NCBI GenBank assembly: GCA_018401435.1 | Contig: JAGYJW010000011.1 | Coordinates: 62,001 to 126,000 of the forward strand | Length of the DNA stretch: 64,000 nt | DNA from: Deltaproteobacteria bacterium | Lineage (GTDB): Bacteria > Myxococcota_A > UBA796 > UBA2385 | Reading direction: 5' to 3' | Part shown: positions 46,669 to 55,623 of the stretch, one piece after another | Position numbering within the stretch: the first letter of the stretch is position 1 | How the letters are laid out: each line of letters opens with the position of its first letter | Notes under the pieces: generated by a model | What the model was told of the DNA's origin: nothing | Seen by the model: the letters and a program-made list of their open reading frames with translations, nothing else | Databases searched by the model: none | Made by a program: the position numbers and the translations under genes

Positions 46669-49289
46669 ACGAGACCCAGGACTCCTTGAAACCGCGGGTG
46701 CTCGTGGTGGACGACGAGCCGGCCAACCGCCGATTGCTCACCGACCTGGTGACCCGAGAAGGCTACGAGGCGCTGACGGCGACTGGGGGTGCCGAGGCCC
46801 TCGCGATGCTGGCCCGCGAGCCGGTCGACCTCGTGCTCCTCGACGTCATGATGCCTGGAGTCGACGGCATCGCGGTACTCGCCGAGTTGCAGAAGCAGCA
46901 GCGGCTCCCGGCACTGCCCGTCGTGGTCGTGACGGCCCATGAAGATCGCAGGGTTCGGAACGACGCGCTGACGGCCGGCGCCGTCGACTTCCTCACCAAG
47001 CCCATCGACCGGGTCGAGGTTGTCTGCAAGATACGAACGTTGGTCGAGCTCAAGCGGCTGCGGGAGCGCGCCGTGGCGACCGTGGAAACCAAGCTGATGG
47101 AGTCGGAGCACATCCTCAAGATGCGCTTTGAGCAGTCGCCGGTGGCGAAGATCATCTGGGACAGGAGCTTCCGCGTGGTCGCCTGGAACCCCGCGGCTGA
47201 GAAGCTCTTCGGGTACGGGCGGGCCGAAGCGCTCGGGCAACACGCGGCCTTCATCGTGCCCGAGGCCGTCCGGGCCCACTTCGACACGGTGGGGCGCGCG
47301 CTCCTTGCCGGTCAGCCGATGGAGTCGACCAACGAGAACCTCACCAAGGACGGGCGCTCCCTCACCTGCGAATGGCACAACGCGCCGCTCACCTCGGCGG
47401 ACGGAACCATCCTCGGCGTGTCCTCTGAGGTTCTCGACGCCACCGAGCGCACCCGACTGCAGACCGCCCTCGCCCAGTCCCAGAAGATGGACGCTCTGGG
47501 CCAGCTCGCGGGCGGAATCGCCCACGACTTCAACAACATCCTCGCGGTCATCCTGACCTACGCGACCTTCATCCGGGAGGCGCTCCCCGAGGGCGACCAG
47601 CGACTGGACGACATCATCGAGGTGTTGAATGCCGGCGACCGGGCAGTGGGGCTCACGCGGCAGCTCCTGGCCTTCTCGCGACAACAGCCGACTCAGAAGA
47701 GGCCGGTCGACCTCAACCAGAGCCTGGCGCAGGTGCACAAGCTGCTCGTCAGGACGCTTGGCGAGCACGTCGCGCTCACCGTCACCCCCTCGGCGCGGCC
47801 CGCCGTGGTCCGCATCGACCCGGTGCAGTTCGACCAGATCGTGCTGAACCTGGCGGTGAACGCCCGCGATGCGATGCCCGACGGTGGGCAGCTGCGCATC
47901 GCTCTCGAGCACCCTCCCCAGTCGAGCACGGAGCCCGGCGAGCCTGGCTGGGTTCACCTCAAGGTGACCGACACCGGCACGGGGATGGATGAACGAACTC
48001 GGCAGCGCATCTTCGAGCCCTTTTTCACCACCAAGGAGAAGGGCAAGGGCACCGGCCTCGGGCTTGCGACCTGCTTCGGCATCGTCGCCGACACGGGCGG
48101 ACAGATTCGCGTCAAGAGCGCCCCGGGCCAGGGCACGACCTTCACCGTCGCGCTCCCGCTCTGCGCCCCCGAGGCCGACTCGGTCCTTCGAGAGTCGACT
48201 CGGCTCGCACGCACAGGCCAGGGTGAGATCGTGCTCGTCGCCGAAGACGACGCAACTCTGCGAAGGGTGGCGGCGCGGGTGCTTGAGAGCGCGGGCTACA
48301 CCGTCCATGCCGTGGCGGACGGCAAGGAGGCCATCGCGAAGCTCGACGAGCTGGGGCCACGACTGGACCTCTTGCTCAGCGACGTGGTGATGCCGGGCTG
48401 CAGCGGCTACGACCTGATCGAGCACGCCAGCCACGTCGCGCCGCAGGCAGCAGTCCTCCTGACCTCAGGATTCGTCGACAAGGCTGCCGGACGAAACCAT
48501 CGGAAGGACCTGCCCATCCTGTGGAAGCCCGTCGCACCGCGGGAGCTGGTGCGGACAGTGGCGGAGGCGCTGAGGGCGCGTCCGACGAGCGGCATCCCGG
48601 CAACCCCCGAAGGGGCAGCCGGCGGCCTGGTGCTCGTGGTCGAAGACGATGAGGCCGCGCGCAGGGCCATGGTCCGGGTGCTCGCGGGGGCGGGCTATGC
48701 GTCCACGGTTGCGGCCACGGTCGCCGACGCGCGGCGGGCCCTGGAGACCGGACCGGAGCCGAGGCTGGTGCTGTTCGACCTGCCCCTCCCCGATGGCTCG
48801 GGCGCCGAGCTGCTGGAGTGGCTGGCGGAGACACGCCCAGCGCTCTGCCCACGGGTGTTCATCCTGACCGGCGGCATCACCGATGAGGCGGCCAGGAGAG
48901 TCACCTTGAGCGGCCGCTTCCGGGTGCTGCCCAAGCCGGTCCAAGCCAAGCAACTCCTCGAGGTCCTCGCGGGTGCCGGGGAGCGGGCGCCATCCGTGCC
49001 TGCAACAGCTGCCGCGGAGCGCGCACCGGCGATGCCCTCCCGGCCATCCGCGTCCAAGCCAATCACCCGTCCTGTGCGGATGGAGCGCGTGCTCATCGTC
49101 GACGACGATGAGTCGCTGGCGGAGGCGTGCAGGCGCGTCCTCTCCGATGACTTCGAGGTTGGGTGTAGATCTGACCTGACCGGAGGGCTTGCGCAGGAAG
49201 CGTCTCAGCTGCGCAGACGGGCGCCGTCGGCCACTTCCGTCGCGTTGTGGCCTGACTTCTGGCCTGGGAGGGAAGTCGTAGGGGGGTGA
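46665..49289 (+). CDS. Hybrid kinase REC-PAS-HisKA-HATPase-REC-REC-(REC), 3' end replaced by IS sequence
   Basis: 874 residues as read. REC1 ~11-125 (VLVVDDEPANRRLL, LLDVMMPG), PAS ~140-255, HisKA with GGIAHDFNNILAVIL, HATPase (NLAVNARDAMPDGG, GTGMDERTRQRIFEPFFTTK, GTGLGLATC), REC2 ~510-625 (LSDVVMPGCSGYDL), REC3 ~650-765 (LFDLPLPDGSGAEL, an acceptor loop without Met). A fourth receiver begins (VLIVDDDESLAEA) but after FEV at 49160 the frame runs into an insertion element and ends in foreign sequence (GCRSDLTGG...). The true protein continues at 52738 with the rest of the receiver and an EAL domain. Restored length: 1191 residues. Confidence 0.88.
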   Translation: MNETQDSLKPRVLVVDDEPANRRLLTDLVTREGYEALTATGGAEALAMLAREPVDLVLLDVMMPGVDGIAVLAELQKQQRLPALPVVVVTAHEDRRVRNDALTAGAVDFLTKPIDRVEVVCKIRTLVELKRLRERAVATVETKLMESEHILKMRFEQSPVAKIIWDRSFRVVAWNPAAEKLFGYGRAEALGQHAAFIVPEAVRAHFDTVGRALLAGQPMESTNENLTKDGRSLTCEWHNAPLTSADGTILGVSSEVLDATERTRLQTALAQSQKMDALGQLAGGIAHDFNNILAVILTYATFIREALPEGDQRLDDIIEVLNAGDRAVGLTRQLLAFSRQQPTQKRPVDLNQSLAQVHKLLVRTLGEHVALTVTPSARPAVVRIDPVQFDQIVLNLAVNARDAMPDGGQLRIALEHPPQSSTEPGEPGWVHLKVTDTGTGMDERTRQRIFEPFFTTKEKGKGTGLGLATCFGIVADTGGQIRVKSAPGQGTTFTVALPLCAPEADSVLRESTRLARTGQGEIVLVAEDDATLRRVAARVLESAGYTVHAVADGKEAIAKLDELGPRLDLLLSDVVMPGCSGYDLIEHASHVAPQAAVLLTSGFVDKAAGRNHRKDLPILWKPVAPRELVRTVAEALRARPTSGIPATPEGAAGGLVLVVEDDEAARRAMVRVLAGAGYASTVAATVADARRALETGPEPRLVLFDLPLPDGSGAELLEWLAETRPALCPRVFILTGGITDEAARRVTLSGRFRVLPKPVQAKQLLEVLAGAGERAPSVPATAAAERAPAMPSRPSASKPITRPVRMERVLIVDDDESLAEACRRVLSDDFEVGCRSDLTGGLAQEASQLRRRAPSATSVALWPDFWPGREVVGG

Positions 49290-49830
49290 TGCCAGCCGAG
49301 GCACTGTGACGGCTGGTGTTGTAGTGCTCGACGAATTGGTGACAGCGTCGGGCCTCGTCAGGGTGGAGGGCGGCGAACCATCCGTCGCCCTGATGACCTT
49401 GCGCTCGACTGCCAGCGTTACTGCGGGTAGTAGGCCGAGGTCCTCACGTGGGTCAGCCGTGAGCTTGATGGTCCTTGAAACGCGGGCGTGAACTGCGGCC
49501 AGGTCGCTGATGATGCTGGGGAGGCCTCGGGTGGGCCACGGGCCTGCTGCGGGATGACCGCGGACCTCCTTCTCCGGTCATGGACTCGCGAATGTCAGTG
49601 GATGCCGCCCGGCTGCAGCCGTCGAGGTCAGTGAGCGAAGAAGGTACCGGAGTGGAGGGAGTGTCGTGTGCCAGTGTCATGGGCCAGGGGCTGACGAGCC
49701 AGGTGCCCTTCTTCGAAGGCCGCTTGTTCCACCGGTCGATGACGCCGGCCTGGCTCAGGACCCTCCAGACCGTGGTGGGCGACGCGGCGACGATACCGAG
49801 TCGATCATCTGAGGTGAGCCGGCGGTAGCC
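49265..49830 (-). pseudogene. Integrase-core transposase remnant (IS3 OrfB-like)
   Basis: Broken into several frames. N-terminal-side piece near 49790-49690: LGIVAASPTTVWRVLSQAG and RWNKRPSKKGTW. Middle: LDGCSRA and DIRESMT, which follow the DDE block LDGFSRAIVHWDIRESMT. C-terminal piece near 49400-49265: FAALHPDEARRCHQFVEHY then NTSRHSASAGITP. All are recognisable parts of an IS3-family rve domain. Catalytic residues cannot be read in one frame, so it is inactive or the sequence is poor. Confidence 0.7.
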
Positions 49831-50464
49831 TCCAGTGGATGCTTGGCTTGGAGGCGAGGACGCCTCGCGCTCCCACGGCTCGGCCAGTGGTCCCGGGGGA
49901 CCGCCGTTGTGCCGTTGGCCTGCCGTAGCGCTTCGCCACGTAGCGAAGGCGCTGGACGCCGATCAGGTGATGAAGCGGGCGGCCGGGATGTCGGTGGCCA
50001 TCTCCTCGATGGGGTCATGGTTCGCGATGAAGTCGACGTGGAGCCGACCGCGTGCGGGCGGCGACCCGCACGAAGGGCTCCCAAGCGTTAGCGGACTGAC
50101 CTCGCTGAGGAGGCGATACACCGAGGTCGGCTGCGGGAGTCGCCCTGAGCGCTGTCACTCGACGCTGGGCCAGGTCCCTCACCCGCAGCTGGTGGTGCGC
50201 CGGCTGGAATGCGCCGAGCGCGGTTCGAGAGGCGAGCCTGAGTAGCAAATCGCTGGGTTGAAGGTAATGGGCTCGAACGCAACATCCTGAAATCGGCCCT
50301 ACCTTGTCCAGTGAAGTATGCTGGCGGAGCCCTCGACAACTGACCTTCCTGGTCGGTGGCCCTCCGAAGTGCGGGGAGGTCTCGACTTCCCGGGGCCTGG
50401 GCTCTCTGGTGCCGCTCTGTCCGCGGCCTACGGCAAGTCGAAGTTCCAGCTGGGGGCTGGTACA

Positions 50465-50980
50465 CCGGGTGCTCGCGGGGGCGGGCTATGCGTCCACAGT
50501 TACGGCCACGGTCGCCGACGCGCGGCGGGCCCTGGAGGACCGGACCGGAGCCGAGGCTGGTGCTGTTCGACCTGCCCCTCCCCGATGGCTCGGGCGCCGA
50601 GCTGCTGGGTGGCTGGCGGAGACACGCCCAGCGCTCTGCCCACGGGGTTCATCCTGACCGTGGCACATCACCGATGGGAGGCGGCCAGGAGAGTCACCTT
50701 GAGCGGCCGCTTCCGGGTGCTGCCACGAGGGCGGTCAAGCCAGCAACTCCTCAGAGGTCCTCGCGGGTGCCGGGAGCGGGCGCCATCCGTGCCTGCAACA
50801 GCTGCCGCGGAGCGCGCACCGGCGATGCCCTCCCGGCCATCCGCGTCCAAGCCAATCACCCGTCCTGTGCGGATGGAGCGCGTGCTCATCGTCGACGACG
50901 ATGAGTCGATGGCGGAGCGTGCAGTGTCAGAGTCCTACACCGATGACTTCGAGGTTGGGTGTAGATCTGACTCTGACCGA
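50465..50980 (+). repeat. Error-rich second copy of kinase gene segment 48674-49180
   Basis: Starts CCGGGTGCTCGCGGGGG and follows the hybrid kinase from receiver 3 to the start of receiver 4, including the IS left end. It has many scattered single-base insertions, deletions and substitutions that break every frame. This is the pattern of uncorrected reads or a decaying tandem duplication. Confidence 0.85.
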
Positions 50981-52728
50981 TGGCGCGGGCGTTCTCAACG
51001 CGCAGACAGGGCGCGAGCGGTCACTTCCGTCGCTGCATGACAGCTGAGCCGGGGTGGAGAAGCGGGAGTCCCCTCCTGGGTAGCGGATGGCAGTGGCCTC
51101 ACCACCGCCACCAGGGGAGAGGCCTTCGTGGCATCAGACTACTCCGCCCACTCGAACTTGCCCGCTCCACTCGCCAAGCCTTGGGATGAGCGTTGCGGTC
51201 GGCCGAAGAGGTAGCGCCCCAAGCCGAGTGGAAACGGTAGACAGCGACAGCGGATCCGTGATGAGGTCGACCTGCTCAACGTCGAGGGTCAGGTCCGGGA
51301 GCTGGTGGCGCCCGTGGAGCGCCTGTCCAGATGGTGCTTGATCGCACCTCGACGTCGTTTCGCGCCGCAGGTCTTGCGATCGACGGCGTTCGGCACCGCC
51401 GTGTCGGTCGCCACGGGGCCACCTACCTGACGGGGCGGCGAGGTCGGGTGGAGCGGAGCCTGTACCGGTCGGGCGAGGGCCGGGCAGTGACGACGGTGGA
51501 CGTGCTCGGGGGCATCGTCGATGGCTGGGTGACGCCGCGTGCAGCATGATGGCCTGGCGCACTTCCTCGTGGGCGAGACGACGCCGGAGCATGGCGGAGA
51601 GATGCTCGTCCGGGTCGACGGATGACCCGTCCCGCAGCACCCTGGACCGCCTGCCCAAGGTGGTGCCGCGGGGAGTGGGAGCATCGGCACCACATCGACG
51701 CGGTGCGTTCGTCCCACGAGCACCAAGGTGTTCTGGACTTCGGCCGCTCTGGGTGGGCTCCCGTGACGTGGTCGTGCAGCCTTCGGTCGGCCATCGTCCT
51801 CGATGGGGTCACTCGGTGCTCTTCCGGATGAAGGACGGTGGCCGAACCGCCAAGCGGGCGGCGACCCGTCAAGAAGACCGAACTGGCGTCCGCCCAGAGT
51901 TGGTCCAGCTTTCGAGGTCGGCTGCGGGACCCTGACGCTGCCTATGACGCGGGGGCGAGCGTCTCGCCACCCGCCGGTTCGCCCGGATGCCCGAAGGCGC
52001 GGGAATGCGAGCCTGAAGCAATCGCTGAGAATGGCGGCTGAACGCCATCCTGAGAAGCTGCCCGATCCTGCGCCTGGTGAGACGTGGCCGACGGTCGCCC
52101 TCGACAACTGGACCTTCCTGTCGCAAGCCCTCCCCGAAGAGTGGAGGTCCTCAGGACGAGGGCATCCACGCCGTGGGAGCACCTCTCGCGACGGTCCGCG
52201 CCGGCGAGTCTTCGCGTGAGTTCCACCGCATCCACAAGCGGTGCGTCGAAGCTTAGGGACAACGACGACGGTCGTCGAGCAATGGTCATCCGCGTCCCTC
52301 CGCCACCTCGCCCGCAAGCACCCTCCGGAGTGGTCATTGCCCTCCGCGTGACGAGGGCGAAACGCCTGTCGAGTCTACTTCTCCAGCAAGACGCCACCAT
52401 GAGCCCGGATGCGGTACGCCTGCAGGCCTACGCTGCTCGAGTGGCTCCCCATCCGGGTCAGGGTCGTCAGGCCGCCTGCAAGCAACCCTCGCGTCGTTCG
52501 CGCGACCCCCATGAAGCGCAGGATGCGTTGGGGCCACGGGCCGTCGAGCCACCTCACCCTGCGCAGCCGGCAGCAGTCGGGCGAGTCTTCTCCATCACCT
52601 GGGACCGGCTCCACCGAGACAGGTCGGCCGCGTCGAGATGCCCTGCGCCCCTGGTACCGCCAGCCCGAGGCCCGTCGTTTACAGGGAGGTCCTCGCGATG
52701 GCCAGGCGTCAGTGTCAGAGTTACACCC

Positions 52729-53817
52729 TTCGAGGTTGTGGTGGTCAGCACTCTGGGCGCCGCCCGAGCCGCGTTGGGCGACGTTGATCTCGACGCCCTG
52801 GTCCTGGATCTCGGGCTCCCCGATGGCAGTGGCCTCGAGCTGTTGCGAGAGCTTCGTGGCAAGAACTCCGAGCTTCCCGTCGTATTGATGACCGGCGCGC
52901 TATCGACCGAGGCCGCCGCACAGGCGCTGCGAAGTCGGGTCAGCGAGTACCTGCCCAAGCCCTTTGCCCCCGAGGAGCTGCTTCAATCCGTGCGCACGGC
53001 GGTCGATGCCGGTCGGATATCCCGTGTGCGCACGAAGCTCCTCGCCGCCCGCTTCGGCGGGGATGAGTTCGTGAACGACCTTCCGGGAACCCAGAAGCGC
53101 TTCGCCCTGGCCCTGCCGAAGATCCGAATGGCCTTCCAGCCCATCGTCCGCGCCGCCGACAGCTCGGTATTCGGGTACGAGGCGTTGCTGCGCTGCGACG
53201 AGCCGTCCCTGGCCACGCCCCAGCGGTTATTCGCGGCCGCCGAGGTGCTCGGCCGGGTGACGGACGTGGGGCGCGTCGTGCGCGCCCGGGTGGCGGCCAC
53301 GATGCTGGCAGATCCCACGCGGCTGGAGGCCATCTTCCTCAATGTTCACCCCGCGGAGGTGCGCGCCGACCTCCTCTCCGACGAGACAGATCCCCTGTGG
53401 GCCGTGGCGGACCGGGTGATCCTGGAGATCACCGAGCACGCGTCCCTGGAAGGGGGCAGCAAGCTCGACGCCGAGCTGGCCCGCATCCGGGGGCTCGGCT
53501 ACCGGCTGGCAGTGGATGATCTCAGCGAGGGCTACGCAAGCCTGTCAAGCCTCGTCCGCGTCCGTCCGGACATCGCCAAGATCGACATGTCGCTGGTGCG
53601 CGATGTCCACCGAATGCTGCTGAAGCGCGACATCGTGGCGGCGCTGGTGGACATTGCGCGACGCTCGGGCATCGTCGTGGTGGCGGAGGGCATCGAGACC
53701 ATAGACGAGCGCGATACCCTGGTGGACCTCGGCTGTGACCTCTTCCAGGGCTATCTCTTCGCCAGGCCCGGACCGGCATTTCCGGTTCCGCGCACGAGCT
53801 TCGAGCGCAAAGAATAG
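52729..53817 (+). pseudogene. 3' part of interrupted hybrid kinase: receiver remainder plus EAL phosphodiesterase
   Basis: After the right target duplicate the frame reads FEVVVVSTLGAARAALGD, LVLDLGLPDGSGLELL (phospho-Asp), VLMTGALS and LPKPFAPEEL, completing the receiver begun at 49082. An EAL domain follows: GYEALLRCDEP (EAL Glu), NVHPAEVR, RVILEITEH, LAVDDLSEGYASLSSL (Asp-Asp), AKIDMSL (Lys), VVAEGIET and LFQGYLFARP. All metal and catalytic positions of active c-di-GMP phosphodiesterases appear present. The 5' fragment and this one are in phase across the duplication. Internal starts might still yield an EAL protein from the open frame that begins at 52084. Confidence 0.85.
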
Positions 53818-54095
53818 CGGCGATGAGGTGCAGGCGATGCGCTGCCAGCGATGAGTGACCTTCCGCGAAATGGTGAAGTACGCCATCGGACTTGGCAGTC
53901 GCTCCCCCGTTTTTGTAGAATCGCAGCAAGGTCTACGCCGTTGCTTCGGATGACGACGATCGCGCCGGTCGATATGGAGTAGCCCAGGCGCCCGCCGCTG
54001 CGGCGCTGCTCGGCCATGGCCTTGCGCAGCTGGAGGGGCGTGATCAGCTGCTCTTTGACGAGCAGCTCGCCAAGCCTGCTGTTGTCGTCCGCCAT
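53751..54095 (-). pseudogene. Truncated second copy of pilB 5' end
   Basis: Begins with the same ATG and 38 codons as pilB (inside repeat copy B), then at 53981 changes to unrelated sequence (YSISTGAIVV...) and reads to a stop at 53751, overlapping the end of the EAL fragment. It encodes only the first MshEN motif and no ATPase. It would still be transcribed if the pilB promoter lies upstream of the repeat. Confidence 0.85.
53818..53981. other. Right island border, no gene seen
   Basis: 164 bases between the EAL stop and the start of repeat copy B. Slightly lower GC with a CCCCCGTTTTTGTAGAA stretch. The antisense pilB fragment reads through it, but the sequence has no coding character and I see no clear promoter or terminator. 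Confidence 0.5.
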
Positions 54096-54213
54096 CGGGT
54101 GTGCCCTCGGTGTGGGGGTAGGGTTCGGGTGCGGCATCCTACACCATGGGGATGCCGCGAGGGAGGGAGCGGGCCGCTGCACCGGGCCCTCCGCTCAACG
54201 CTCCCGGAGGCCG
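53982..54213. repeat. 232-bp direct repeat, copy B
   Basis: Exact copy of 36926-37157, offset 17,056 bases. The sequence after it (54214 on) leads within 13 bases to the end of the collagen-like operon. Copy A is followed instead by the island border. Which of the two is the original pilB upstream region cannot be told from the sequence alone, but the operon direction favours this one. Confidence 0.95.
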
Positions 54214-54226
54214 AGCGGAGGCGCGG

Positions 54227-54751
54227 TCAACCCTCCAGACAGACGATGGTGCCTTGCCCCCCCATTCCAACGGCGTCGAAGGCTTCGGGACAGCAAACCG
54301 ATGGATCCGCGAGCGACGTGCATGACCCTTCGGCGACGCTGTGAACCCGCGCGACGCCTCGCCCGCTGGGCTCGGCCTCCAGACATGCCGCTTCGAGGCC
54401 GCCGCTGCTGTGTACGCCAATTGCGTCAAAGCCGGGCGGACAGCAGTCCGGGTCGGGGGAGACGCCGTCGCTGGTACCAGACGAAAATACGCACCCAGTG
54501 GATGTTCCGGCATCCTCGATCTTCTGGCGGATGGCAAGCAAGGTGCGCGCTGCCGCGCTTGTCCCGCTCGGACCCCGTTCACCCGCAGCGCCTTCCGGTC
54601 CTTGAGGCCCCGTCGCGCCTTGGGGCCCCCGCTCGCCGTCGAGCCCCGGCGAGCCTTCCGGCCCCTGCGCTCCCTGGGCCCCGCGCAGGCCTGTCTCGCC
54701 CTGGCATCCCACGCTCCAGGCAACCACGACCAGCGGAAGGAGGCGCCACAT
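54227..54751 (-). CDS. Collagen-like Cys-rich lipoprotein (fourth in row)
   Basis: 174 residues from the ATG at 54751. Lipobox VVAWSVGC. Residues ~22-62 are collagen-like Gly-X-Y (GLRGAQGAQGPEGSPGLDGE...), then the hinge GERGPSGTSAAART shared by all four paralogs. The C-terminal ~95 residues carry two CCP units: DPDCCPPGFDAIG...CLEAEPSGR and DPSVCCPEAFDAVGMGG...VCLEG. Cys spacing is conserved among paralogs, suggesting disulfides and export. Last gene of the operon; ends 14 bases from the repeat that carries the pilB start. Function unknown; a surface fibre or stalk is likely. Confidence 0.85.
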   Translation of the reverse strand: MWRLLPLVVVAWSVGCQGETGLRGAQGAQGPEGSPGLDGERGPQGATGPQGPEGAAGERGPSGTSAAARTLLAIRQKIEDAGTSTGCVFSSGTSDGVSPDPDCCPPGFDAIGVHSSGGLEAACLEAEPSGRGVARVHSVAEGSCTSLADPSVCCPEAFDAVGMGGQGTIVCLEG

Positions 54752-54809
54752 CAAGAAACGGCCCCGATGAGCAGGCCTGCTGTCGGGAGTGCGGTTGGCT
54801 CTGACGTCG

Positions 54810-55346
54810 TCAGCGCTCCAGACATACAAGCTGCCCATTGGAATCCCACCCCGCGGGGTCGAAGCCCGCAGGACAACAGGACGCGGGGTCCGCCAGTTCA
54901 TAGCAGTAGCCGGCGCCGACCCGCATGGGCAGCACCACCGCCCTGCCCGAAGGTGTGTCCTCGACGCAGATGGTTTCGACACGCTGGGACAACGCGATGG
55001 CAGAGAAGCCCTCTGGGCAACAGGCCGGATCCGCGTCCACTCCGTCGCCGGCCGGAAGGAGACAGCGGTCGTCGTCGTCGGCGTCGCCGCCAATCAGGGC
55101 CTCGAATGGCCACTCGATCAGCAGGACCGTGCGCGCCGCCGCGGAGGACCCGGACGGGCCACGTTCGCCCGGGTCCCCTTGATCGCCTCGCTGTCCGGGC
55201 ATACCACGGTCCCCTTGTGGACCCTCTGGCCCCATCGGTCCCTCTGGTCCAGCCGGACCCTGGGCCCCCCGATGCCCTCGCACCTCGGTGTTGCAGCCCA
55301 CAGCCAGCAGGAACGCGACGCCTGGCAAGCGGAAATCGAGAGGCAT
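54810..55346 (-). CDS. Collagen-like Cys-rich lipoprotein (third in row)
   Basis: 178 residues from the ATG at 55346, 5 bases after the end of the truncated paralog. Lipobox AFLLAVGC. Gly-X-Y tract GHRGAQGPAGPEGPMGPEG and more, ending in GERGPSGSSAAARTVL. A short acidic insert (DADDDD) precedes the two CCP units: DPACCPEGFSAIA...ICVEDTPSGRAVV and DPASCCPAGFDPAGWDS...LVCLER. It closely matches the first gene of the series (60894-61406), including the ending GWDS..QLVCLER, so the two probably share a recent duplication. Confidence 0.87.
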   Translation of the reverse strand: MPLDFRLPGVAFLLAVGCNTEVRGHRGAQGPAGPEGPMGPEGPQGDRGMPGQRGDQGDPGERGPSGSSAAARTVLLIEWPFEALIGGDADDDDRCLLPAGDGVDADPACCPEGFSAIALSQRVETICVEDTPSGRAVVLPMRVGAGYCYELADPASCCPAGFDPAGWDSNGQLVCLER

Positions 55347-55351
55347 CGGGG

Positions 55352-55561
55352 TCAACGCTCGAGGCAGATGACGGTTCCGCTTACCCCGAAGCCAATGCCA
55401 TCGAATGCCTCGGGGCAGCAGGAGGCAGGGTCTTCCAGTTCGTCGCACCTGCCTACCTCCACGGCAAGCACGTCTACCACGGCCCTGCCGCTGGGCACCC
55501 GCTCCAAACACAACGCCAGGTGAGTTCCGCCAATTAGACCAACTCCAACGGTGTCAAAACC
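55352..55561 (-). pseudogene. 3' fragment of interrupted collagen-like lipoprotein (second in row)
   Basis: Starts at the IS66-like element border: FDTVGVGLIGGTHLALCLERVPSGRAVV, then CDELEDPASCCPEAFDGIGFG and VICLER. It is the C-terminal two-thirds of the CCP domain. The 5' fragment lies at 60555-60889, ending ...DPTCCPTGF. Removing the element and one copy of the 8-bp duplication joins them as CCPTGFDTVGVG, in frame and matching the paralogs. Confidence 0.88.
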
Positions 55562-55623
55562 GTAACCGCTCACCCTGCCCCCTCTTGCCCCGCGCCGCCG
55601 CGCGTGTCTCCGTCCCGCCCGCG

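Larger units (their letters stand above)
49161..52728 (-). mobile_element. IS3-like insertion element(s), degraded and partly duplicated
   Basis: The left end GGGTGTAGATCTGACCTGAC and the complement of the right end (GGGTGTAACTCTGAC) form terminal inverted repeats. The element is flanked by TTCGAGGTT at 49152-49160 and again at 52729-52737, a 9-bp target duplication. Minus-strand remnants of a DDE integrase are visible: LGIVAASPTTVWRVLSQAG (~49790) and FVEHYNTSRHSA...GITP (~49330), as in IS3-family OrfB. No intact transposase ORF. Inside lies an error-rich copy of host DNA (50465-50980) followed by a second left end at 50957, so the insert is ~1.77 kb plus a truncated ~1.3-kb copy, or is mis-assembled. 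Confidence 0.75.

Noticed and set aside
51289..52317. 342-residue minus-strand frame inside the IS region
   Set aside because: No recognisable domain, low-quality sequence with many indels; not reliable as a gene.
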